From RHKX01 sp963784885 (GTDB lineage: Bacteria > Actinomycetota > Thermoleophilia > Solirubrobacterales > 70-9), in the NCBI GenBank assembly GCA_963784885.1, contig CAWATA010000004.1, forward strand, positions 62,001-126,000: a stretch of 64,000 nt of DNA, written 5' to 3'. Of the stretch, positions 19,698 to 29,236 are shown piece after piece. Position 1 is the first letter of the stretch, and the number at the start of each line of letters is the position of its first letter. The notes under the pieces were generated by a model that was not told the origin of the DNA, ran no database searches, and saw only the letters and a list, made by a program, of their open reading frames with translations. The translations under genes were made by a program, and so were the position numbers.

Positions 19698-21419
19698 TCA
19701 GAGCCCCGCTTCGAGGATCTCCCGCGCGATCGGCGCGGCAACGGTTCCGCCGTCGCCCGGTGCGTTGACGACCATCACCGCGACGGCCAGCTTCGGCTTG
19801 TCGGCGGGTGCGAACGCGGTGAACCAGGCGTCGACGTCCTGCTCGGCCTCCTCGCCCGGGGCCACGGGCCCGGAGTTCGTCGTCGTTCCGAGCTCGGCGG
19901 TGCCGGTCTTGCCGGCCACCTGGACGTCCGGGAGTGAGGCGGACGCGGCGGTGCCCGAGTTGACCACCTCGACCATCATCTTCTTGACCTGGTCGGAGAC
20001 GCTCGGCTTCATGACCTCGACGTCGGGATAGTCACCGGCCAGCTCCGGGTTCTTGACCATCGCAGTCGGTGAGCGCTTGCCCTCGTTGGCGACCGTCTGG
20101 GCCACCGAGGCCATCTCGAGCGGGGTGGCCAGGACCTCGCCCTGCCCGATCGCGCTGACGGCGATGTCGACGTCGTCGGTGAGCGGGTTCGGGATCGTGC
20201 TCTCCGGCGGCTGTGTCAGGGCCAGCGACTTCGGGTTGTAGATCGTCGGCGGCGAGTTGAACCCGTACTGCTCGGCCTCTTCGACGAGCTTCTCGCCGCC
20301 CACGCGGACGCCGAGCGGCGCGAAGACGGTGTTGCAGGAGAGGGCGAAGCTGGTGACGAGGTCGCCCCCGCAGGACTCGTCGTGAGCGTTGGCGATCTCG
20401 CGCCCGCCGGCGACCGTGCTGGTCTCGACCGGGAACTGCTCGTCGAGCGAAGTCGACCCTTCCTCGAGCGCGGCGCTCGCGGTGATGATCTTGAAGGTCG
20501 AGCCCGGCGGCTGCGGGGCCGAGAACGCCAGCCCGGCGAGGGCCAGTACGTCGCCGTTTCTCGCGTCGAGAACGGCAGCGCCTCCGAACGTCGACCCGAG
20601 CGCCGCAGCGGTCGCATCCTGAAGCTGCGCGTCGATCGTCGTCTTCAGCGGCTTACCCGGCGTCGGCGAGCGCTGCGCCAGCACCGCCTTGCCGTCGTCG
20701 CCGACCGCGAGGAGCCTGCCCCCGGGCATACCGGCGAGCACGTCGTTGAAGGCCAGCTCGAGCCCGCTGGTCCCGGTGTCGGCACCGGTGGGGTAACCGA
20801 GATCCTCGAGCTGCCGGGCGAGCTTCTTGCCGGGTTGTCCGGTTTCGCCGGTGAGGATCCCGCCGCTGCCGTTGGTCGTCCGTGCCGCTGCGGGCCCGCT
20901 CGCCAGCACGGCGCCGTCGGCGGCGAGGATCGGCGCCCGCTTGCCGAACTTCGTTTTCGCCCGGAGTTCGTCGCCCTCGGCGAGATCGGGGAAGACGAGG
21001 CTGGGCCGCCAGGTCACGCCGCCGTCGGCGACCGGCACCGCGACGTCGCCGGTCACCTCGCCGAACGCCGACGTCTGCACGGTCGCCGGGACGATCACCA
21101 CCTCCTCGCCGTCCCGGCTCTCGGGACCGTCCGGCTCGTCGACGGTGACGGCGGTCGCAGTGGCGGTTCGGGCGGCGTCGGCATAGGCCGCCTCGAGGTC
21201 CTCAGCCGAGTATTCGGCCTGCGAGCCGGCGTTGAGCTCGTCATGCATGGCGGCGTAGTCGCCCTCCTGCCAGGCCTCGGCGAAACGCTCGGCGGCATCG
21301 CGTTCGGCCGAGCTGCGGGCGACCGCGGCCCCGGCGACGAACGCGGCGACGCATGCGATCCCGAGCGGGATCAGCAGCAACTTCCTCCGCTTTGCGACCG
21401 AGCTCGAGTTCTGCGTCAC
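19698..21419 (-). CDS. Penicillin-binding protein, class B-like transpeptidase with MecA_N-type domain
   Basis: A 573-residue membrane-anchored protein. It has a basic cytoplasmic start and one membrane helix (about 13-33), then an NTF2-like MecA_N-type domain (about 37-155, AERFAEAWQEGDYAAM), a linker with dimerisation-like elements, and the transpeptidase domain. The active-site Ser lies in GSTFK, the SxN motif is SCN in ALSCNTVFAPLG, and the KTG motif is KTGTAE. It cross-links peptidoglycan outside the membrane and is a beta-lactam target. The architecture matches actinobacterial PbpA/lipoprotein PBPs and MecA-like enzymes. GTG start; divergent from the HxlR regulator. Confidence 0.9.
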   Translation of the reverse strand: MTQNSSSVAKRRKLLLIPLGIACVAAFVAGAAVARSSAERDAAERFAEAWQEGDYAAMHDELNAGSQAEYSAEDLEAAYADAARTATATAVTVDEPDGPESRDGEEVVIVPATVQTSAFGEVTGDVAVPVADGGVTWRPSLVFPDLAEGDELRAKTKFGKRAPILAADGAVLASGPAAARTTNGSGGILTGETGQPGKKLARQLEDLGYPTGADTGTSGLELAFNDVLAGMPGGRLLAVGDDGKAVLAQRSPTPGKPLKTTIDAQLQDATAAALGSTFGGAAVLDARNGDVLALAGLAFSAPQPPGSTFKIITASAALEEGSTSLDEQFPVETSTVAGGREIANAHDESCGGDLVTSFALSCNTVFAPLGVRVGGEKLVEEAEQYGFNSPPTIYNPKSLALTQPPESTIPNPLTDDVDIAVSAIGQGEVLATPLEMASVAQTVANEGKRSPTAMVKNPELAGDYPDVEVMKPSVSDQVKKMMVEVVNSGTAASASLPDVQVAGKTGTAELGTTTNSGPVAPGEEAEQDVDAWFTAFAPADKPKLAVAVMVVNAPGDGGTVAAPIAREILEAGL

Positions 21420-21572
21420 TCTGAACCGCGATCGACCCGGATCGAAGCTGGGGTCGGGCCGCCGCGGGGCGTAAAGGCTACTTGTTCAGGCAAACGTCCT
21501 GACCGCCTCGATCGGCTCCGGGCGCGGGATCGGGGGTTCACCCCGCCGCGCGAGCCCGTGGGAGGCCTTCGC

Positions 21573-21578
21573 TAGGCT
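21573..21578 (+). promoter_or_regulatory. -10-like TAGGCT, leaderless spacing
   Basis: TAGGCT ends 6 bases before the GTG at 21585. Confidence 0.5.
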
Positions 21579-21584
21579 GAGGCT

Positions 21585-21965
21585 GTGGAAGCCCGCTCCA
21601 CTGAAGCAGGCATCGATTCGGCCCCGGCGCCCCCGCGAGACGGTCCCGGCACGGCTGTGGTCGTCTGTTCGCGCTACCACGAGGCGGTCGAACTCGTCGG
21701 CCGGCGCTGGAGCGGCGCGATCCTGTTCAGCCTGATCGACGGGCCCCGGTACTTCAGCGAGGTGGCGGCGGCCGTTCCGGGCGTCTCCGACCGGCTCCTG
21801 TCGCAGCGCCTGCGCGAGCTCGAGTCCGAGGGCCTGATCGAGCGAGCGGTCCATGAGGGCCCTCCCGCACGCGTCTCCTACCGGCTCGGCGAGTCCGGCG
21901 AGGCCCTCGTGCCTGCGCTCCGTGCGCTCTACGACTGGGCCCAGGACTGGCGCTCGGACGCCTAG
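21585..21965 (+). CDS. HxlR-family winged-helix transcriptional regulator
   Basis: A 126-residue regulator. The family pattern is clear: CSRYHEAVELVGRRWSGAILFSLIDGPRYFSEV, then SDRLLSQRLRELESEGLIER as recognition helix and wing. Cys28 is in the position used for redox or electrophile sensing in some HxlR proteins. Targets may include the divergent PBP gene or itself; that is inference. The GTG at 21585 agrees with a leaderless start. Confidence 0.9.
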   Translation: MEARSTEAGIDSAPAPPRDGPGTAVVVCSRYHEAVELVGRRWSGAILFSLIDGPRYFSEVAAAVPGVSDRLLSQRLRELESEGLIERAVHEGPPARVSYRLGESGEALVPALRALYDWAQDWRSDA

Positions 21966-21979
21966 GCGGGTCGCCGCGA

Positions 21980-22561
21980 CTACCACGCGCGCGGGTTCCC
22001 CGGCGGGATCTCGCCGGTCAGCAGATAGGCGTCGATTCGCTCGGCCGCTCCCCGCTCGGTCGTCTCCCTGTAGCGCTCCAGCTCGCCCGGGCCGAGACCG
22101 GCGAAGGCCTCCTCCACCGCCCGCTCGTAGGAGTTGAGGACGACCGCGCCCGGAGGCGGCGAGGGCGCGTGATGCTCCGGCCGGGCGACGTAGGTGTAGA
22201 CGCGGTCGAAGCCCCGCCCGGGCGCCGTCACGAGCCCGTCGCCGACCTCGATCCGCCGGTATCTGATCTCGCGCCGGCCGAGCCGCTCGAGGTCGGAATC
22301 GTCGACGGCGATCAGCGCGCCGGTGACCAGGTCTCCGGCGGCTCCCGGGTCGACGTTCAGGGCGAGGACGTGATCGGGGACGCTGCCGTCGTCACTGCGG
22401 GCGAACGTCTTCTCGCACGCCCGGTTGTCGCGGATCAGCGTGAACCTCCGCCTCCAGCCGACCAGCGTCGCCGGGTGGAGCTCGGGCCGATCGCGACCGA
22501 GCGTCTCGGCGGTGCTCGCCGCCGAGACGAGCGATCCGTATGCGAACACGGCGACGCTCAA
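21980..22561 (-). CDS. Gamma-glutamylcyclotransferase (GGCT)-like protein
   Basis: A 193-residue protein with the GGCT fold's N-terminal loop VFAYGSL, which binds the gamma-glutamyl group, and a mid-protein GALIAVDDSDLERLGRREIRYRRIEV block typical of the family, including the probable catalytic Glu. Members form 5-oxoproline from gamma-glutamyl compounds or act on gamma-glutamylamines. I placed the start at a TTG (22561) whose TTGA overlaps the stop of the upstream nuclease gene; a GTG at 22549 is an alternative four codons in. Third gene of the helicase-nuclease operon. Confidence 0.75.
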   Translation of the reverse strand: MSVAVFAYGSLVSAASTAETLGRDRPELHPATLVGWRRRFTLIRDNRACEKTFARSDDGSVPDHVLALNVDPGAAGDLVTGALIAVDDSDLERLGRREIRYRRIEVGDGLVTAPGRGFDRVYTYVARPEHHAPSPPPGAVVLNSYERAVEEAFAGLGPGELERYRETTERGAAERIDAYLLTGEIPPGNPRAW

Positions 22562-25500
22562 GCCGAGCTCGCCATCGTCTTCTCCGGCGGATGGGGGCAG
22601 AGCCGCGCCCGGGCCGGGCAGCTGTGACAGAGCGAAGGACCGGGGGAGGGGGTGGGGCTGAACTCGCCGCCGCGGATCCTCGCGACCCGCTCCTCGATCT
22701 CCGCGCGGCCGGCGGCGATCGCCGCCGAGTCGTGGCTGCCGAGGATCGGACGGCCGGGCGCCTGCAGGAAGCAGTAGGCGCTCTCGACCAACCCGGCCCC
22801 GGTTGCCTCCGCGATCGCCGCTGCGTAGAGGAGCCTCTGCATCGCGTAAGCGCTCGACAGCTCGGGCCCCGACCCGGGGTCGACGCGGTCGGTCTTGTAG
22901 TCGACGAACATCGGCGGCCTTCCGGGCCGCTCGACCAGCAGGTCGATCGTCCCGCGGATCACCGTCTCCTCGTCGAGGCCGATCCGGAACGGCACCTCGG
23001 GCCGGAACGTCGCGCCCGCTTCCCGAAGGCCGGCGAGGATCTCGGAACCGGTCCAGGCGGCGATCATCTCCTCGGCGCGCTCGGCCTCGCGTTGCCCGAA
23101 CCCCTCGCGCCTGACCGCGGCGGCGACGAGGGCGGAGCCGGGCTGTCGCCACGAGCTGCGCGCCGACCATTCGAGCAGCTCGTGGACGGCGCGGCCGAAT
23201 CCCATACCGGATGGCCGCCCCGCGGCCTCGGGATCACCGGGAAGCGGGTCGGCGCCGGTCCCGAGCCGCAGCACGCGCTCGGCGAGGAACCGGTAGCCGC
23301 AGCGTTCGTAGTCGGCGAGCGCGGCGTAGGAGAGGCTCCGCGCGGCGGCGGCACCGCGCTCGGCGAGGGCCAGCATCGGCGGCCGGCCACCGATGCCCGA
23401 AGCCGCGACCCCCGGACCTCGCCGGTCATAGGCGAGCGCCCGGGCCGACTCAGCGCCCGCACCGGTGACCCGGACCGAGATCGGCGTCTGGCCGAACGGC
23501 CCCGCCTCGATGCCGGGAAGCGCATCCGGGGGCTCCGCGTGAACGACCTGGCCGTCCGCCCCGCTCGCCCCGAGGGCCGGCAGCAGCGTCCCGAGGACCG
23601 AGCGCCGCCGCAGCGGCAGGTCGCCGGCATCGAGGTCCTTCTCTGGGTCGATCGTGCCGCTGAGCAGGAGCCGCGAGCGTGCCCGGCTCGCCGCCACGTA
23701 TGCGAGCCGCCCCGACTCCTGCGCCTCGGCGTCGGCCGCCCGGTCGTTGAGCTCGCGATAGCCCGCGAGGTCGATCGTCGCCGCGCCGGCGCGGGCCAGC
23801 CGCAGGCCGACCCGCGGTGCCTCACCGTCCTCGTCGTAGGCGATCCGCAGCGACGGGGGATGGGCGCCGCCCGCGAGCCTGCGCCCGAGGTCTGCCACCG
23901 CGACACAGTCGAACTCGAGCCCCTTCGCAGCATGCACGGTCATCACCCGGATGCCGGCGTGATCCTCGGCGGCGACCGCCGCCTCCGCCTCGCGGTCGCT
24001 CAGCGCCGCCCGGTCGGCGGCCCCCTCGAGGAACCCGCGTAGGTCGCGACCGTCGTGGCTCTCGAACTCGGCGGCGAGCCGGACGAGTTTCAGCAGGTTT
24101 GCGGTCCGCCGCAGCCCGTCGTCCATGAGCAGCGCGGCGAGGTCGTACCCGAACTCCTCGAGCGTGCGCTCGACGAGCTCGTCAAGCGGCAGCAGCGCAG
24201 CTCCCGAACGCAGTCCGACGAGCGTGTCGTGGAACTCCGCAACGCGCTTGCGGTCGACGTCGCCGAACTCATCCCGCCACCGCTGCTGGTCGGCGATGCG
24301 CTCGGCCAGGTCGGGGTCCTCGGAGGCCTCGGCAGGCGGATCCACGTTGCCGGCGAGCTCCTCGACCGCGGGCCAGAGGTGACGCCTCCCGGCGATGCGG
24401 CGCAGCATCCAGAGCCCGTCGGGCGAGACGGCGGCGGCCGGTGAGGCGAGCGCACCGAGCAGCGCCTCGTCGTCGAGGGGGTTCGCGACGCAGCCGAGCA
24501 GGCAGAGGGCGTCGGTGACCTGCTGGGAGGACCAGTAGCCCCGCCCTCCGACCACGTAGGGCTCTAGGCCCGCAAGCTCGAGGGCCTCCGCGTAGGCGTC
24601 GACGTGGGTGAACGCGCGCAGCAGCAGGACCATCGAGCGGGGAGCGACACCGCCGTCGGCGAGCTCGCGGAGCCGCGCCGCCAGCACTCGCGCCTCCGCG
24701 ACCCGGCTCTGCGGGGTGTCGGAGGCGACGGTCCCGATGACGGTCCCGGCCTCCTCCTCGCCCCAGCCCTTGCCGTGGGTCAGCAGGAGCTCGATCGCCG
24801 GCCCTTCAGGGCCCGGCACCGGGGCGGGCTCGCGTCCGACCGCGAGCGGCGTGAAGTCGGCGAGGAGCTCGGCGCCGATCAGGTTCACGGTGGCGAGCAC
24901 GTCCGGGGTCGAGCGGAAGCTGCCGGTGAGGCCCAGCATCGCGGTGCCGCCCGACCGATCCGCCGCGAGCTCGGCCCTGATCCGGCGGAAGCTCTCGAGG
25001 TCGGCACCGCGGAAGCCGTAGATCGACTGAGCGGCGTCGCCGACCCTGAACGTGCGGGTCTCCTCGCCCCCGAGCAGCCCGATGAGCTCGACCTGGATCG
25101 GGCTCGTGTCCTGGAACTCGTCGACCAGCAGATGATCGAAGCGGCTCCGCTGCGCGTCGAGGATCGCCTCGCTGCCGCGGAGGAGCGCGAGTGCGAGCAG
25201 CTGCAGGTCGTCGAAGTCCACGGCCGAGCGCTCGGCCTTGCGTCGCTCGAAGCGGTCCCCGAACGCGACGAGCAGCCGCCGCAGGGCTCCGTAGCCACGG
25301 GTGATCACATCGGCCTCGGCCGGCGTCGCGGGCTCGTCGCGCCCATCGATCGCGGTCACGTCGATGTCGGGCAGGATCAACTCGACGGCACCCCTGTTCC
25401 GGAGCTCGGAATGGGCGGCGAGGATCAGCCCGCCGAGCCGTTTGCGGTACCCGGCTGCGGCGAGCGCGACGGCTTCGTCCTCGCCGGCCAGGTCGGCGAG

Positions 25501-26007
25501 GGACTCGTCGAAGGCGATCCGCGCGATCCGCGCGGCTTCGTCGGCGTCGAGAACCCGGAAGCGCGGATCGAGTCCCGCCGCCACCGGGTGGGCCGCGAGC
25601 AGGCGACGGCAGAAGCCGTGGATGGTCGTCACCGGGGCCGACTCGCCCGCCCGCGCGGCCGCCTGCAGCCGGGCTCGCGAGGCGGCGTCGGGCTCGTGCG
25701 CCGCGCGTCGCATCAACTCGACCCGGACCCGGCGTCGCATCTCAGCCGCCGCCTTCTCGGTGAAGGTGAAGGCGAGGATCCGCTCCGGCTCGACGCCGTC
25801 GCTCGCAACCGCCTCGCAGTAGCGCTCGACGAGGACACGGGTCTTGCCGGTCCCGGCGCCCGCCTCGAGGAATACGTCGCGATCGCGGTTGCCGATCGCG
25901 GCGGACTGCTCGGCGGTCGGCAGCGGGCCGACCGCTGCGGGCGATGGCTCCGGCTCGTTCTCCTCCGCGCTCGGCCCGAGGACCAGCTGCTCGTGCTCGT
26001 CGCTCAC
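22558..26007 (-). CDS. UvrD/RecB-like helicase-nuclease (AddA/AdnB-type subunit)
   Basis: An 1149-residue ATP-dependent helicase-exonuclease subunit for processing double-strand breaks. It has Walker A GAGTGKT (50-56), Walker B-like LLVDEFQDTSP, motif III GDAAQSIYGFRGAD, motif V VMTVHAAKGLEFD and a C-terminal PD-(D/E)XK nuclease core FVDYKTD near residue 1034. Four cysteines are placed as in Fe-S nuclease domains: one near 902 (YERCGYRF) and a C-x2-C-x6-C cluster near 1120-1132. I chose the GTG at 26007 because its GTGA overlaps the stop of the partner gene. Confidence 0.88.
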   Translation of the reverse strand: MSDEHEQLVLGPSAEENEPEPSPAAVGPLPTAEQSAAIGNRDRDVFLEAGAGTGKTRVLVERYCEAVASDGVEPERILAFTFTEKAAAEMRRRVRVELMRRAAHEPDAASRARLQAAARAGESAPVTTIHGFCRRLLAAHPVAAGLDPRFRVLDADEAARIARIAFDESLADLAGEDEAVALAAAGYRKRLGGLILAAHSELRNRGAVELILPDIDVTAIDGRDEPATPAEADVITRGYGALRRLLVAFGDRFERRKAERSAVDFDDLQLLALALLRGSEAILDAQRSRFDHLLVDEFQDTSPIQVELIGLLGGEETRTFRVGDAAQSIYGFRGADLESFRRIRAELAADRSGGTAMLGLTGSFRSTPDVLATVNLIGAELLADFTPLAVGREPAPVPGPEGPAIELLLTHGKGWGEEEAGTVIGTVASDTPQSRVAEARVLAARLRELADGGVAPRSMVLLLRAFTHVDAYAEALELAGLEPYVVGGRGYWSSQQVTDALCLLGCVANPLDDEALLGALASPAAAVSPDGLWMLRRIAGRRHLWPAVEELAGNVDPPAEASEDPDLAERIADQQRWRDEFGDVDRKRVAEFHDTLVGLRSGAALLPLDELVERTLEEFGYDLAALLMDDGLRRTANLLKLVRLAAEFESHDGRDLRGFLEGAADRAALSDREAEAAVAAEDHAGIRVMTVHAAKGLEFDCVAVADLGRRLAGGAHPPSLRIAYDEDGEAPRVGLRLARAGAATIDLAGYRELNDRAADAEAQESGRLAYVAASRARSRLLLSGTIDPEKDLDAGDLPLRRRSVLGTLLPALGASGADGQVVHAEPPDALPGIEAGPFGQTPISVRVTGAGAESARALAYDRRGPGVAASGIGGRPPMLALAERGAAAARSLSYAALADYERCGYRFLAERVLRLGTGADPLPGDPEAAGRPSGMGFGRAVHELLEWSARSSWRQPGSALVAAAVRREGFGQREAERAEEMIAAWTGSEILAGLREAGATFRPEVPFRIGLDEETVIRGTIDLLVERPGRPPMFVDYKTDRVDPGSGPELSSAYAMQRLLYAAAIAEATGAGLVESAYCFLQAPGRPILGSHDSAAIAAGRAEIEERVARIRGGEFSPTPSPGPSLCHSCPARARLCPHPPEKTMASSA

Positions 26008-29000
26008 GGCAACTCCTCCTCGTCCTCGTCGTCGGGGGCGGGGATCCCGCGTTCGACGCGGCAGACGGGCGCGAGCATGCACCAGGTCGGACACTTGCCG
26101 TCGCGAGGATTGCGGGCGATCCGGCCGGCGCGGATGTCCTCGACGACCGAGCGCGCCGTTCCCAGCGCGACCTCGAGCACCTCCTCGAGGTCTTCGCCCT
26201 CCATGAAGTCGGTGCCGACGTGGAAGTCACGACCGGCGGGGATCAGCGTCTCGCGGTGCTCCCGGTTGAGCAGCCCCCGGGGACGGTCGTCCTTGGTGGC
26301 CGCGAGCGGGTTGTAGAGGCCGCCGATCGGGTCGAGGCCGAACCCGCGGGCCGCGAGCATGTAGAGCGGCAGCTGCAGTCGCCCTTCCTTCTCGAGCTTC
26401 GCGCCCGGTACGGCCTTGGTGCTGAGCTTGTAGTCGCGGATCAGGGCGCGGCCGTCGGCGACGTCGATCCGGTCGATCGCGCCATGGAGCCGAAACGATC
26501 CGAAGTCGGCGGCGCCGAAGCGTGCGTCGGGATCGTCGCCGAAGCGCGCCTCCAGCAGGTCGGGATCGGGGACGAGCGGTCCGCCGGTGGCCGCGTCGCG
26601 GCGGAGGAACCGCTCGACGACGGCGTCGAGGCGGGCGATCGAGATCGCTGCCGCCGGCGACTCGAGCACCCAGCCGCGTTCGGCCGCGATCTCCCTGACG
26701 AGCTGTCGGCACCTGCGGATCCAGGCGTCGCAGCTCTCCTCCGACGGACGGGCCTCGTCGCCGGGGCGCTCGCGGAACAGACGCTCGAGGGCGGCGTGGA
26801 CGATGCCGCCGGACTCGAGCGCTTCCGGGTCGGGGTCGATCCTCAGCGGCCGCAGCTCGTGGTTCACGAACCACCTGTAGGAGCAGCCGACGTACTCCTC
26901 GAGTGTCGATGCCCCGAACAGGTTCCGTTCGCCGAGCTCCGCGAGGACCGCCGGATTCTCGATCGGGCCGGGCTCGCGAGCGGCGAGCAGCCGCGCGAGC
27001 GCTGCCTCGACGGCGCCGAGTGCCCGGTCAGCGGCGCCCGCGGGCAGCTCCAGCGCCCGGATTCGTGCCGCGGCGTCACCGCCACCGGCCGCCAGCGCCC
27101 GGGCCAGGTCGTGGGGTGCGCTCGCATCCTCGGGCGCCGGTACGAAGTCGGCGAGCGTTGCCCTCTCGGTCAGCTCGGACTCGAGCGGGTCGTCACCCGC
27201 GATGGGCGTCGGCGGTGGTTCGAGGAGGTCGCGGACCTCGTCGACGAAGGGGCTGCGCGGCGTCTCTCCGCCGGCATCATCACTCGCCGGGTAGCTCAGG
27301 TGGAGGCTGTTCTCGGGCTTGGCGACACAGGTGTAGAAGAGGTACCGCTCCTCGGCCGCCGGATCGGTGCGCGCCGGGAGGCCGAGCGATCTCCGCCGCT
27401 CGTCGCCGAGCAGCGGGTCGCCGCCGCCCGCCGCAGGAAACGATCCGTCCGCGAGCCCGGCGACGAACAGGTGGGCAACCCGGGTGGCCCGCAGCCGGTA
27501 GGGGCTGAGGATGCGGATCCGGCCTTCGGTGGGACCGCGCCAGAGCGGGACCCGTACGTGGGCCAGCAACGCGGCGAAGTCAGCAAGCGTCCGCGGCGCG
27601 GAGGACCCGAGTGCGACGACCTCGGCCAGCGCCCGGCCGACCTCGCTGGCAGCGCGGAGCTCGACGGCGGGCCCGCCGGAGGGGACAAGGCCCGAGCGGG
27701 AGTGCTCGCGCTCGGCGATGTCGGCCGCGGCACGAGTCAGGACCCGGGCGACGGTCGCAGGCTCCGCTCCGGCGGCGCGGAGATCGTCGAGCGCCCAGAT
27801 CCGGCGCGGCTCGTCGAAGTCGCCCGCCCACTCCGCGAGCGCCTCCTCGGCGGTCTGCAGGCGCTTCCGGCGCACCGCGAGCTCGAGTCGGTCGACCGCG
27901 GAGGGACGCGCTCGCGAGGGCCTGCGCAGGAACGAGACGACGGTCGCGGCGCCGGCGTCGCCGGACGCGATAGCGATCAGCTCGCCGAGGGCCGCGCCGG
28001 TCGCCGTCCGCGAGAGCGGCAGGCTCGCCTCCGGCGCGAGCGGGATTCCCATCCGCGAGAGCGTCCGCGCGATCAGCGGTCCCTGGCGGTCCGGGCTGCG
28101 GACGGCGATCGCGATCTCGTCCGGGTCGGCGCCGTCGGCCAGCAGGCGGGCGATCTTGCGTCCGATCAGCTCCGCCTCACCGCGCTCTCCAGCGCCCTCG
28201 AGCAGTCGCAGCGTGCCATCGGATGCGACGCGCTCGGAGTCCGGCTCGAACAGGTTGCGCTCGAGATGGCGGAGCAGCGACCGGCCGGACTCCGCGTCCG
28301 GGGCCTGCTCGGCGATCGATGCCCCGAGCTCGTCGCGGAGGACCGCGAGGAGCTCGGCCCGCGCCGCCAGAGCGTGGCGGTCCTCGAAGGTGACGGTGAC
28401 GGTGACCGGGGCGGCCTCGGCGAGCGCCCCGACGAGCTCGATCTGCTCCCGGGTCAGGTCGTCGAATCCGTAGAAGAAGACCGGGCGGCCGCTCCAGGCG
28501 TCGCGGTCGGATCGCAGGGCCGCAGTCGCGCGGGCGGCGAGCTGGTGCTCGTCGATGGCGCCGGCGCTGTCGCGGAGGCGCTCGTAGGCGGCGAACAGGG
28601 CGCCGATCTCGCGCTCGTATCCGCCCGCCTCGGAGCCTGCGATCGCTTCGCCGAGGGCGGGGGAGTCGAGGCCCGCCGCCTGCAGCTCGCCGAGCAGGGC
28701 CTCGAGCGCGGGCGCGAATCCCTCGTGTCCGGACGAACGGGCGAGCCGGCGCAGATCGGTGCCGGCGGCCGCCTCGCGGGCGAGCCAGGTGCGCTGAATC
28801 GCCGTCAGCGGCGGCGGCGCATCGAGGCCGACGGCCCGAGCGACCTCGCCGAACAGACCCGGGAAGCTCGTGATCGTGCCGCCGAGGACGCCGCCCGGCG
28901 CGGCGCAGAGCTCGCGCTCGAGCCGGTCGACGTCATCGCTGGTCGGTGCGACGAGAACCGGCTCGCTCCCCAGCGCGTCACGAAATCGGGAGACGACTGT

Positions 29001-29048
29001 CGCACCCCGCCGCGAGCCGGGAGGCCCGGCGAGGACCTCGAGGCTCAT
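26004..29048 (-). CDS. AddB-like partner subunit with PD-(D/E)XK nuclease domain
   Basis: A 1014-residue protein with the overall AddB plan: helicase-like N-terminal two thirds and a C-terminal nuclease. The N-terminal loop that would be Walker A reads AGPPGSRRGA, lacking the GKT, so ATP binding here is probably lost. The nuclease core is DRIDV...LIRDYKLS near residue 872, framed by cysteines at about 722 and a C-x3-C-x5-C group near 985-996, fitting an Fe-S cluster. It starts at ATG 29048, where MSLEVLAGPPGS begins; an upstream in-frame ATG adds an unlikely leader. Directly upstream of and overlapping the helicase gene. Confidence 0.82.
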   Translation of the reverse strand: MSLEVLAGPPGSRRGATVVSRFRDALGSEPVLVAPTSDDVDRLERELCAAPGGVLGGTITSFPGLFGEVARAVGLDAPPPLTAIQRTWLAREAAAGTDLRRLARSSGHEGFAPALEALLGELQAAGLDSPALGEAIAGSEAGGYEREIGALFAAYERLRDSAGAIDEHQLAARATAALRSDRDAWSGRPVFFYGFDDLTREQIELVGALAEAAPVTVTVTFEDRHALAARAELLAVLRDELGASIAEQAPDAESGRSLLRHLERNLFEPDSERVASDGTLRLLEGAGERGEAELIGRKIARLLADGADPDEIAIAVRSPDRQGPLIARTLSRMGIPLAPEASLPLSRTATGAALGELIAIASGDAGAATVVSFLRRPSRARPSAVDRLELAVRRKRLQTAEEALAEWAGDFDEPRRIWALDDLRAAGAEPATVARVLTRAAADIAEREHSRSGLVPSGGPAVELRAASEVGRALAEVVALGSSAPRTLADFAALLAHVRVPLWRGPTEGRIRILSPYRLRATRVAHLFVAGLADGSFPAAGGGDPLLGDERRRSLGLPARTDPAAEERYLFYTCVAKPENSLHLSYPASDDAGGETPRSPFVDEVRDLLEPPPTPIAGDDPLESELTERATLADFVPAPEDASAPHDLARALAAGGGDAAARIRALELPAGAADRALGAVEAALARLLAAREPGPIENPAVLAELGERNLFGASTLEEYVGCSYRWFVNHELRPLRIDPDPEALESGGIVHAALERLFRERPGDEARPSEESCDAWIRRCRQLVREIAAERGWVLESPAAAISIARLDAVVERFLRRDAATGGPLVPDPDLLEARFGDDPDARFGAADFGSFRLHGAIDRIDVADGRALIRDYKLSTKAVPGAKLEKEGRLQLPLYMLAARGFGLDPIGGLYNPLAATKDDRPRGLLNREHRETLIPAGRDFHVGTDFMEGEDLEEVLEVALGTARSVVEDIRAGRIARNPRDGKCPTWCMLAPVCRVERGIPAPDDEDEEELP

Positions 29049-29224
29049 CGCTGCCTCCGCGCTGCGGGTCGCTGCTTCATGGCCTGAGCATAGGTCGCGC
29101 CGCGGGCGCTCCATCTGACTCCCGAAGCGACAAAGCCAGGAATTCCGGGCAAAGTCGCCAGGGCCCGGTCGAGGCGCCCTGAGCGCCGGCCTGCATGCAC
29201 CGTTTTGCCGTCGGGGGTCCGGTC

Positions 29225-29230
29225 TATCTT
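29225..29230 (+). promoter_or_regulatory. -10-like TATCTT, leaderless spacing
   Basis: TATCTT ends 6 bases before the GTG at 29237. Confidence 0.5.
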
Positions 29231-29236
29231 CGCCCT

